A stretch of 64,000 bases of DNA from an uncultured Phycisphaerales bacterium (GTDB taxonomy: Bacteria; Planctomycetota; Phycisphaerae; Phycisphaerales; UBA1924), in the NCBI GenBank assembly GCA_903929885.1, contig CAIYWI010000023.1, positions 1 through 64,000 of the forward strand, read 5' to 3'. Each line of letters starts with the position of its first letter. The stretch's first letter is position 1. Of the stretch, positions 29,479 to 37,604 are shown piece after piece. Both the position numbers and the translations under genes were made by a program. The notes under the pieces are model-generated. The model searched no databases, was not told the DNA's origin, and saw only the letters and a list, made by a program, of their open reading frames with translations.

Positions 29479-30672
29479 GTGGCCACCTTCCGATACACCG
29501 CCATCTCCGCCTCCGGCGAACGCATCGAGGGCACCCTCGTCGGGGACTCCGAGCAGGCGGTCCTTGCCGAACTCGATTCGCGACAACTCACCCCCGTCTC
29601 GGTCGCTCCCGCCGCGGGGGGCTCCGACGCCTCCTCGGGACGGCTGCCCGCCCGCCAACTCGGCGAGTCGTACGGCCAACTCGCCGACCTGCTTCGTGCA
29701 GGCGTCCCCCTGCTGCGGGGCCTCAAGCTGCTCGGGGGTCGTCGCAGCCGCCCCCGCGTCAGCCGCGTCTTCGCCTCGCTCGCCCAGGAAGTGGAGAAGG
29801 GCTCCGATCTGGCCGCCGCCATGGAGCGGCGCAGCGACTCGTTCCCGACCCTGCACATCGCCATGGTCAGGGCGGGCGAACGGGGCGGCTTCCTCGAGTC
29901 GGTCCTCGCCCAACTCGGCGGCTTGGTCATCAAGCAAGCCGAACTGACCGGCAAGATCCTGGGCAACATGATCTATCCGGCGGTGCTGATCGTCTTCGGG
30001 CTGGGCATCGCCGCCGTGATCTTCGGGATCTTCGTTCCCCAGTTCCGCCCCATGTTCGCCCGAATCGAGGGGGGCCTCCCCCTCGTGACCTCGGTCGTCT
30101 TCGTCGTCAGCGACGCCATCACCACCTACGGGGTGGTGTCGCTCGCCGTGCTTGGAGTCGTCGGAGCGGGCATCGTCGCGGCCATGCGACGCCCCGACGT
30201 CAAGGCCCGCATCGATCAGGCGCGACTCCGCCTCCCCGTGCTGGGGCCCATCCAACGGGGCATCGCCACCGCCCGACTCTGCCGTCTGCTCGGGTCCATG
30301 CTCGCCAACGGCGTGCCGATGCTGGCCGCGCTCCGCATCTCGCGAGACGCCGTCGGCAACCCCGTGATGCAGCGGGCCATCGACGCGGCGGCCGAGGCGG
30401 TCCAATCGGGCGCGGCGCTCGCCCCGCCCCTCGAGGCCTCGGGCCTCTTCGACGACGACATCGTCGAGATGATCCGGGTGGGCGAGTCCGCCAACAACCT
30501 CAGCGAAGTGCTGCTCACGATCGCCGACACCATCGAGGCGCGTCTCGATCGACTCCTCAATGTCGCGATCCGCCTCATCGAACCGCTGCTGCTCGTGCTC
30601 ATCGCCGGTCTGGTCGGCCTCGTCGCCGCCGGCCTGCTCCTGCCCCTGACCAAGCTCAGTCAAGCCGTCTGA
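29479..30672 (+). CDS. gspF: Type II secretion system F family protein
   Basis: ATFRYTAISASGERIEGTLVGDSEQAVLAELDSRQLTPVSV, two T2SSF repeats, TM segments; GTG start. Confidence 0.92.
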   Translation: MATFRYTAISASGERIEGTLVGDSEQAVLAELDSRQLTPVSVAPAAGGSDASSGRLPARQLGESYGQLADLLRAGVPLLRGLKLLGGRRSRPRVSRVFASLAQEVEKGSDLAAAMERRSDSFPTLHIAMVRAGERGGFLESVLAQLGGLVIKQAELTGKILGNMIYPAVLIVFGLGIAAVIFGIFVPQFRPMFARIEGGLPLVTSVVFVVSDAITTYGVVSLAVLGVVGAGIVAAMRRPDVKARIDQARLRLPVLGPIQRGIATARLCRLLGSMLANGVPMLAALRISRDAVGNPVMQRAIDAAAEAVQSGAALAPPLEASGLFDDDIVEMIRVGESANNLSEVLLTIADTIEARLDRLLNVAIRLIEPLLLVLIAGLVGLVAAGLLLPLTKLSQAV

Positions 30673-30772
30673 GCTCCCGCCGAATTCCGTCTGCTCCCCC
30701 TCGGTCGCTCACTACCATGGGGTGTCCGGCGAGGCGGGTGTGCCCGCCGGTGTCGTTCCACGGAGAAGCCCC

Positions 30773-31297
30773 ATGCCCATGTCCGCAGCCAATCCCGCCC
30801 GTCGAATCCTCCGCCGCCGCGTCGGCTTCACGCTCATCGAGGTGATGATCGTCATCCTCATCGTCCTCGCGCTGGGAGGACTGGTCGCGTACAACCTCAT
30901 GGGCACCAAGGAGGACGCCGAGAACAAGCTCTGCAAGATCGACATGAACACGCTCGAGCAGGCGCTCAAGCAGTTCCGCTTCGATCACGGTCGCTACCCC
31001 ACCGACGAGGAGGGCCTCGAAGTCCTGTGGAACAAGGAGAAGATGCAGGACGAGGAGGAGGCCAAGAAGTGGCGCAAGCTGCTCGAGCAGCCCATGCCCA
31101 ACGACCGATTCGGCAACCCCTGGGGGTACCGTCAGGCCAGCGAGAACGGCGAGGAGGACAAGTACGACCTCTGGTCGCCGGGCCGCGACAAGCAGGAAGG
31201 CACCGCCGACGACGTCAACTCCTGGAAGGCCGACGAGGCCTCGGGCGCTTCGGGGACTTCCGGTTCCGGCGCGGGATCGACCACGGGCGGCAACTGA
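30773..31297 (+). CDS. gspG: Type II secretion major pseudopilin GspG
   Basis: RRRVGFTLIEVMIVILIVLALGGLVAYNLMGTKEDAENKLCKIDMNTLEQALKQFRFDHGRYPTDEEGLEVLW; NPWGY. Confidence 0.95.
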   Translation: MPMSAANPARRILRRRVGFTLIEVMIVILIVLALGGLVAYNLMGTKEDAENKLCKIDMNTLEQALKQFRFDHGRYPTDEEGLEVLWNKEKMQDEEEAKKWRKLLEQPMPNDRFGNPWGYRQASENGEEDKYDLWSPGRDKQEGTADDVNSWKADEASGASGTSGSGAGSTTGGN

Positions 31298-31348
31298 CGC
31301 CCGTTCGGGTTCGCCGCCGCTCAGGCCCGATCGCGTGGACGCTCCGTC

Positions 31349-32125
31349 ATGAAGTCAGGGCACGCCGCGATCCCGCACGCTCCACCCCGCGTCACCGCCG
31401 CGAGGGGATTCTCGTTGCTCGAGGTGGCCGTGGTGATCCTGCTGGTGCTCGCGATGGCCGCCATCACCCTTCCGGTGGCCGCAAGCTGGTTCTCCGACGC
31501 CGCCGATGAGCGGATGCTCGATTCGATCGTCTTGGCCATCCGCGATGAGCAGCGCGAGGCCATGCTCACTCGCACGCCTCGCGCACTCTGGATCGACGCC
31601 GACGCCGACGCCGACGCTGGGGCTGGGGCCGGGGCCGGGGCCGGGGTGGATCCTTCCCCGTCCGAGTCCGCATCGCCGCCCAGAGGCCGATCCGACGCCG
31701 CGGCTCGGTGGTCGCTCGGCGGCGAGACGCTCGGTTCGCGGGGACCCGCAGAGGGTGCATCCTCCGCGGGCGAGGTGGCGATTCGGCCTCGCCGCGCCGC
31801 CATCGACCTTCCCCGCGGGTGGTCGCTTGCGATCGATTCCGCCGCTCCCCCTTCCTCTGCGGAGACGCCGGTCGAGGCCGCCGCGCTCGATGTCGCCGCC
31901 GGATCGCGGGATGACGACCAGTCGCGGTTCGCGGTCTTCTGGCCCGGCGGCCAAGTCGATGTGCTCGGCATTCTGCAGGTGCGAAATGGCCGAGGCGCGA
32001 TGTGGTCCGTCGAGATCGATCCATGGACGGGCGTCCCCGCGTGGCGAGTTCGGACGTCGCAGGCGGACAGGGCGACGGCCGTCGGCCGACCATCCTCCCC
32101 TTCGCCCACGGAAGCATGGCCATGA
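31349..32125 (+). CDS. Pseudopilin (GspH-like)
   Basis: ARGFSLLEVAVVILLVLAMAAITLPVAASW prepilin motif. Confidence 0.8.
   Translation: MKSGHAAIPHAPPRVTAARGFSLLEVAVVILLVLAMAAITLPVAASWFSDAADERMLDSIVLAIRDEQREAMLTRTPRALWIDADADADAGAGAGAGAGVDPSPSESASPPRGRSDAAARWSLGGETLGSRGPAEGASSAGEVAIRPRRAAIDLPRGWSLAIDSAAPPSSAETPVEAAALDVAAGSRDDDQSRFAVFWPGGQVDVLGILQVRNGRGAMWSVEIDPWTGVPAWRVRTSQADRATAVGRPSSPSPTEAWP
31595..31646 (+). repeat. Compound hexanucleotide microsatellite inside pseudopilin gene
   Basis: (GACGCC)n followed by (GGGGCY)n, encoding DADADADAGAGAGAGAG. Confidence 0.85.
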
Positions 32126-32598
32126 TGGCACGATGCCGCTCGATCAGGCGCTCGGCCGCCCTCTCGCCGCGTCGCCCCGGAGCGATGCTGCTCGAGTGCC
32201 TGTTGGCGCTCGCGCTGCTCGTCGCTGCGGGCGTCACCGTGCTGGCCTGTCTCGATCGGGCGGCCGATTCGGTCGCGCGACGCACGCAGGAGGTGGTCGC
32301 GTCGCAGGTGGCCGCCGCCGCGATGGCGCTCATCGATTCGGGCGCGATGACGCCCGAGACGGTGCAGGGGCCCGCCTCTCGGTTGCGCGACGGCGTGTCG
32401 GTGGCCGGGAACTGGAACATCGCCGTCGACACCGAACCCTCCGAGTTCGGATCCCTCGTGCTCGTGACCATCCGCGTGTTCGACGCCGGCCGTTCGGCGG
32501 GTGGCGATCAGCAGGCGCTCGCGCAGGCGAGGAAGCTGGTCGACCTTGGCGCGGTGCGTGATCGCGTCGTCGCTCCGACGCAGGAGGCGGCGAGATGA
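32116..32598 (+). CDS. Prepilin-type protein (GspI-like)
   Basis: RRPGAMLLECLLALALLVAAGVTVLACLDRAADSVARR; position in operon. Confidence 0.7.
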   Translation: MAMMARCRSIRRSAALSPRRPGAMLLECLLALALLVAAGVTVLACLDRAADSVARRTQEVVASQVAAAAMALIDSGAMTPETVQGPASRLRDGVSVAGNWNIAVDTEPSEFGSLVLVTIRVFDAGRSAGGDQQALAQARKLVDLGAVRDRVVAPTQEAAR

Positions 32599-33254
32599 AG
32601 GTCCGTCGGTTCCATCGCGCCTTCACGCTCCTCGAGGTGCTGGTGGCTCTCATGCTCATCGCCGCCATCGCCGCGGGCGGCTTTGCGCTCTTCCGCGGCG
32701 CGATGTCCACCAAGGAGCGGCTGCACGCCGACTCGCGTCGCGCCCTCGAGGTCGCCACGCTCGAGAGCATGCTTCGTCAGGCGGTGCTCGCCAGCGAGGC
32801 GGGATCGGACGCCGGCGACTTCGCCGTCTCCTCTCGCTCGGTGTCGATTCCCTGTCGCGTGATGCGGGTCTCCTCCCGAGCCGAGCGGCCGGGGGCCTTC
32901 GCGAGACGGTTTTCCCTCTTCTTCGACGAGCAGCAGTCCGCCCTCCTCGCGGCATGGGATGATGAACCTGCCGTCCCGATTCTCCACGGTCTTGCCGACG
33001 TCTCGTTCCGCGCCTTCGACGGACGGACATGGCTCGAGGACTTCAGCGCGTCGCGCGACCGCGGCCTTCCGCTCGCCGTCGAACTCTCGCTTCGCTGGCG
33101 GCGGCCGGGCGATCCGATGTCGGCGGCCACCGCCGCATCCGATCCATCGGTCGATCCGGTCGACGCTCCCGAGGGCCCGGTCGACGCCATCATCGCCGTG
33201 GCTGTTCCCGATGCCGCGCCCGAGACCGGCGATTCCGGGGAGTCGAGGCCGTGA
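32595..33254 (+). CDS. Pseudopilin (GspJ-like)
   Basis: HRAFTLLEVLVALMLIAAIAAGGFALFRGAM; overlaps the upstream stop. Confidence 0.8.
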   Translation: MKVRRFHRAFTLLEVLVALMLIAAIAAGGFALFRGAMSTKERLHADSRRALEVATLESMLRQAVLASEAGSDAGDFAVSSRSVSIPCRVMRVSSRAERPGAFARRFSLFFDEQQSALLAAWDDEPAVPILHGLADVSFRAFDGRTWLEDFSASRDRGLPLAVELSLRWRRPGDPMSAATAASDPSVDPVDAPEGPVDAIIAVAVPDAAPETGDSGESRP

Positions 33255-34711
33255 TTCGTCGACGAGGATCCATCCTGCTGGCGGTCAGCCTGCTGGTCGT
33301 GATCGCTGCGCTCGTCGCCGCGGGCGTGCTCTGGAGCGTCGAAGCCGACGGCGCTGCCGAACGGATGCGTCGACGCGACGACGAACTTCGATCGCTCGCG
33401 CTCGACGGGGTTCGCATCGCCATCGTCTCGCTCGAGTCCCAGCGAGACGCGGTGCTTGCGGGCGCCGACTTTCAGCCGCCGGCTCAGGCCGTGGTCTACG
33501 AGGACGAGGACACTGGTCGCCGCGCCGTCGTTCGCTTCGAACCCTCGGCCGGCGAGGTCGACGCTCCCGAGCGTCGCGCCGTGGCGATGGCCGCCCTGTG
33601 CCCGCTCAATGACAGCGACGCGGCCGCGCTCGTGACCCTCGGATTCGACGAGGCTGTCGCGAGCGACATCATCGCCCGGCGGCCTTCCGGTGGCTATGCG
33701 CTGCCGGAAGACGCCCCGACCTCGACCGCACCGACGCAGGCCGCCTCGGGCTCCGACGCCGATGCCTCCGTCACTGTCGAGGCATCGCCCGTCGACCTGC
33801 TCACGACCACCTCGTGGGATTGCGACCGACCCGCCGCGTCGTCTCTTCCGCCTCGTCAGGGGTCGCGGCCTCGACGTCTCGTGCTCGGGGCGGGATTGCA
33901 GGACCAGGACCTCGCCTGGCTGGACGAGTCGCTGGATCCGCAGCTTGGCCAGATGGTCGCGCCGCTTGTCAGGGACTCGGCATGGAAGGGCCGCACGCTG
34001 GGCGACGCTGCCGCCGCGTTGACGGGCGCCGGGCTGACCCCTCGAGAGCTCGGACGAGCTCTCGACCTGCTCGCCGCCACCGATGAGGCCTTTCCCAAGG
34101 GTCGTATCGACGTCGGTCGCGCGCCCGTTCGCGTGCTCATGACGCTGCCGGGCGTTGACGAGGCCGTCGCGCAGCGGTTCGTCGCCGCTCGCGGTTCGCT
34201 CGACGACCAGGCCCGCGCCGGAATCGCGTGGCCGCTTGAACAGGACGTGCTCGACGCCGCCCGCTTCAACGCCATCGTCGATCGAATCACGGGTCGGTCG
34301 CTCCAATGGCGGCTGCGGATCAGGGCCGAGTTCGAATCCGCGGGCGGATCGCGGGCCGCGCCCGGGCCCGACGCCCAAGCCGTGCAGGATCGTCGTCCCT
34401 CCGTCACGCTCGATGTCATCCTCGATGCCGCAGGCGAGTCCGTTCGCATCGTCGCGATGCACGAGACCACATGGGCCGGGGCGGCCCGGGTCGCGTGGAG
34501 CGGCCTCCCGGGCGGGCGGGCGGCGAGCGAGCCGGATCGCGACCCGATCCAAACTTCACCCGAAATCGATGCCCAGGGGGGTCCGCCGCCCTCCCAACCC
34601 TTTATAATCAAGGAAGAGCCCGAGTCGGCCCAAGCGGATCGTCCCGCGGCTTCTTCTCCCGAGCGAAACCGCGCGACCGGGGGACGTACTGGGCGGTGGC
34701 GGCCACGGTGA
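33251..34711 (+). CDS. GspK-like minor pseudopilin
   Basis: IRRRGSILLAVSLLVVIAALVAAGVLWSVEADGAAERMRRR; helix-hairpin-helix-like LGFDEAVASDIIARRP and LPGVDEAVAQRFVAARG; GTGA overlap with upstream gene. Confidence 0.75.
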   Translation: MIRRRGSILLAVSLLVVIAALVAAGVLWSVEADGAAERMRRRDDELRSLALDGVRIAIVSLESQRDAVLAGADFQPPAQAVVYEDEDTGRRAVVRFEPSAGEVDAPERRAVAMAALCPLNDSDAAALVTLGFDEAVASDIIARRPSGGYALPEDAPTSTAPTQAASGSDADASVTVEASPVDLLTTTSWDCDRPAASSLPPRQGSRPRRLVLGAGLQDQDLAWLDESLDPQLGQMVAPLVRDSAWKGRTLGDAAAALTGAGLTPRELGRALDLLAATDEAFPKGRIDVGRAPVRVLMTLPGVDEAVAQRFVAARGSLDDQARAGIAWPLEQDVLDAARFNAIVDRITGRSLQWRLRIRAEFESAGGSRAAPGPDAQAVQDRRPSVTLDVILDAAGESVRIVAMHETTWAGAARVAWSGLPGGRAASEPDRDPIQTSPEIDAQGGPPPSQPFIIKEEPESAQADRPAASSPERNRATGGRTGRWRPR

Positions 34712-34814
34712 GTTCGGGAGCAGCGCCCACGCTCACCCGCAGCCGCGAAGGAGGTTGAGTACCGGCACGATCAGACCGCCATCGACCGGGGCGGTGAGGG
34801 CATCCAGGAGCACC

Positions 34815-36446
34815 ATGGCCGTAGGACGCGAGTACAGCGTGCTTGAGATCGACGGACCCCGGCTTGCCGCGGTGAGTGCGGCAGTGACGGGCGACCGCAT
34901 CGCCATCCGGCGATGGCTGATTTCGCACCGCCCCGAGTCGCTCGCCGGTGATCAGCCCGATGCGGTGGGTGCGTGGGTGGGGGGCGAGTTCGGTCGCGGG
35001 CAACTCAGCCGCGCGAGGACGATTCTGGCCGTGTCGCGAGGCGATGTGGTCCTCAAGCAACTGGCGTTGCCGGCCTCGTCGACGCTTCGGCCTCACGAAC
35101 TCGCAGGCGTGGTTCGCTTGCAGATGGTGCGTCAGTTGGCGATGCAGGTCGACGGGGCGGCCATCGACTACCTGCCGCCGGTGCCCCACCCCGGCGAACC
35201 TGCAACGCCGTCGATTCACGTGATGGCCGGAGCCATGCCCGCCGATCGCGTCGAGTGGTCTCGTCGCATGGCGCAGGGCGCCGGCCTGAAGCTGGGTCGC
35301 ATCGGCTTGCGGTGCTTCGGCGCCGCCGCGCTGCTCTCGGACGTCTCGCAGCGACGTCACGGCCCGGTGCTGGGCATCGCCATCGGGGCCGGCTCGGTCG
35401 AGTTCGTCGTCGTGGAGGATGGGCAGTTGGCTTTCGCCCGAGCGGTCGATGCGCCGCGACCCGCCGACGGCGAGCAGCAGCCCTTTGCCGAACGTCTGGC
35501 CGTCGAGGCCAAGCGGACGTGGATGAGCTTCCGGGCGGTGCGGGCCGGTGGCGAGCCCGAACTGGTGGCGGTGATCGGCGAACCCGAACTGGGCAAGCTT
35601 GTCGGCGAGCGGGCCGCCGCTTCGCTTGCGTGCGCGTGGGATCTGGTCGGCATGCCCGGCTTCGTCGAAGTCCCTTCGACCATGACGCAGGCCGAGCGAG
35701 CGCTGCTCGCGCCGCTCGTCGGACTGCTGTGTGAGACGCTTCTTGGCCGGCCCTCGCTCGACTTTGCCAACCCCCGCAAGGTGCCCGACCCCGGCGCGAG
35801 GCAGCGACAAGTCGCGCTGGTCGGGACGCTGTGCCTGATCGTCGTCGGCGGCGGGGGCACCATCGTCGCCGATCGCCTCCTGGGCGACCTGAGATCGCAG
35901 CAGGCCGACCTGCAGGTCAGGGAAGTGGCGCTCCGCAAGGAGTTCGAGGCCTTCCAGGTCGAGCACGCCCGCGTGTCCCACGCCGAGCGGTGGGTGTCCG
36001 CGAAGGCCGACTGGATCGGTCATCTGCATGCGATCGCCCGAACGCTGCCGGATCCGACCTCCGGCGTGCTCGACGGCATGTCCGGGCGGCTCAACTCCTC
36101 CACGACATTCACCATGGCCTCGGGGGGCTACCTGAACGGCCGATGGACGCAGCCTGCCCAAGTCTCGTTCGACGTCTCGGGCAAGGTCGACGCTCGTCAG
36201 ACCGCCTCCGACCTCCGCGAGCGACTCCTCGAGATCGACGGCTACGGCGTCGAAAGTCAGGGGCCTGACGCCCCGGATCGATTCGATTTTGCGGTCACCA
36301 CCGCGAGATTGACCCCTGCCGACGGCAAGACGCCCTCGCAACCCGACCCCAAGAGCAAGTCCTCGGGTTCGTCACGCACCTCCGCCTCGCAGAAGCCGGG
36401 TCCGAAGTCGGCTCCGACTCCGGTCTCGAAGGAGGGCGGTTCGTGA
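34815..36446 (+). CDS. GspL/PilM-like actin-fold inner-membrane platform protein
   Basis: MAVGREYSVLEIDGPRLAAVSAAV...VVLKQLALP...; C-terminal TM LVGTLCLIVVGGGGTIVADRLL; operon position. Confidence 0.7.
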   Translation: MAVGREYSVLEIDGPRLAAVSAAVTGDRIAIRRWLISHRPESLAGDQPDAVGAWVGGEFGRGQLSRARTILAVSRGDVVLKQLALPASSTLRPHELAGVVRLQMVRQLAMQVDGAAIDYLPPVPHPGEPATPSIHVMAGAMPADRVEWSRRMAQGAGLKLGRIGLRCFGAAALLSDVSQRRHGPVLGIAIGAGSVEFVVVEDGQLAFARAVDAPRPADGEQQPFAERLAVEAKRTWMSFRAVRAGGEPELVAVIGEPELGKLVGERAAASLACAWDLVGMPGFVEVPSTMTQAERALLAPLVGLLCETLLGRPSLDFANPRKVPDPGARQRQVALVGTLCLIVVGGGGTIVADRLLGDLRSQQADLQVREVALRKEFEAFQVEHARVSHAERWVSAKADWIGHLHAIARTLPDPTSGVLDGMSGRLNSSTTFTMASGGYLNGRWTQPAQVSFDVSGKVDARQTASDLRERLLEIDGYGVESQGPDAPDRFDFAVTTARLTPADGKTPSQPDPKSKSSGSSRTSASQKPGPKSAPTPVSKEGGS

Positions 36447-37471
36447 AGCCCTCGTTCTCGCGACTGTCGGTCCTCCGCCTTTCCCGTCAGGGGGCGATTC
36501 GTCTCGCCGTCGTCGCCCTCCTGACCATCGGCGCGTGGTACGCCTATCGAACCGTGTACGCCTCGAAGCGTGACGCGCTCTTGGCAACCATGGAATCGAC
36601 GCGAAACGGAATCGCCACCTTCGAACGCCAACTCAAGGGACAGTTCGAGATCGCCGACCGGGCCAAGGCCTTCACAAGCACCACCTTGGGCACGCGACTC
36701 GACGAGGTCAGCGCTCGCTTTCGAGATGGTCTCTCGCGGCTTGCCGAGACGGCGGGGCTCGTCGGCGTCATCGTCGATCACGGGGAGCCGCAAGAGGTCA
36801 AGAGCCCCTTGCTGGTGGCCAAGTCGGTTCCGAGCCCGATCAAGGCATCGCTGCGATCCTCGAGCGACTTCAGCGTGTTGCGGGGCACGGTGCGAGGATC
36901 CGGCACGGTCGAGCAGGCCCTTGCCGCCCTGGCGGCGATGGAGGCCCAGCCGTGGATCCATCGCGTCGAGGGATTCACCATCACGCCCGGGGGCAAGGGG
37001 CCCGACCGCTGCGAGATCCGCATCGAGGCCGCCACGGTGCTTGCGCCCGGTCTGCGTCAGGGCACGCCCGTCGAGTTGCGGCTTGCGCCGCCCGCCGAGC
37101 GGTCGCTCGCGCTGGCGCAGGAGATCGCCGGCCGGAAGTCCTTCGCCAAGGCGCTCGCCAAGCGAGACGCCGCCGCCCCCGTCGTGACCTTGGCCTCGCC
37201 CCCCGGCCCCGGCGTCGCGACGCCACCGGCGCAGGCCTTCGCGCCGTACGAAGAGTGGCGACTGACCGGCATCTTCTCGGGACGCGCCGGGCCCGAGGCC
37301 TTCTTGGTCAATGTGCGGAGCGGCGAACGTCGGACCGTGCAGCGAGGCGGCGTCGTGCTCGACGCCGTGCTCATCGACGCCGCTGGAGAACGGGCCCTCT
37401 TCGAGATCGCGGGCAAGCGTTTCGAGGTCTTCAACGGGCAGGTCCTCTCGGCGCGCAAACCGGTCGGCTAG
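36443..37471 (+). CDS. GspM/PilO-like protein with C-terminal GspC homology-region/PilP-like domain
   Basis: N-terminal single TM (AIRLAVVALLTIGAWYAYRTV) plus coiled coil; C-term EEWRLTGIFSGRAGPEAFLVNVRSGERRTVQRGGVVLDAVLIDAAGERALFEIAGKRFEV. Confidence 0.65.
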   Translation: MKPSFSRLSVLRLSRQGAIRLAVVALLTIGAWYAYRTVYASKRDALLATMESTRNGIATFERQLKGQFEIADRAKAFTSTTLGTRLDEVSARFRDGLSRLAETAGLVGVIVDHGEPQEVKSPLLVAKSVPSPIKASLRSSSDFSVLRGTVRGSGTVEQALAALAAMEAQPWIHRVEGFTITPGGKGPDRCEIRIEAATVLAPGLRQGTPVELRLAPPAERSLALAQEIAGRKSFAKALAKRDAAAPVVTLASPPGPGVATPPAQAFAPYEEWRLTGIFSGRAGPEAFLVNVRSGERRTVQRGGVVLDAVLIDAAGERALFEIAGKRFEVFNGQVLSARKPVG

Positions 37472-37604
37472 GCGGGGCACGAGTCGTCGTGGAGCGGTTG
37501 GAGGGTTGGACGTCGCGGGGCGTCGTGGAGTGGACGGTGTCGCGGGCTGGTGGTCGCGGCGTTCGGAACTCGCAGTTGGTTGGAGCGGCTTGGAGGTCTT
37601 GTTC

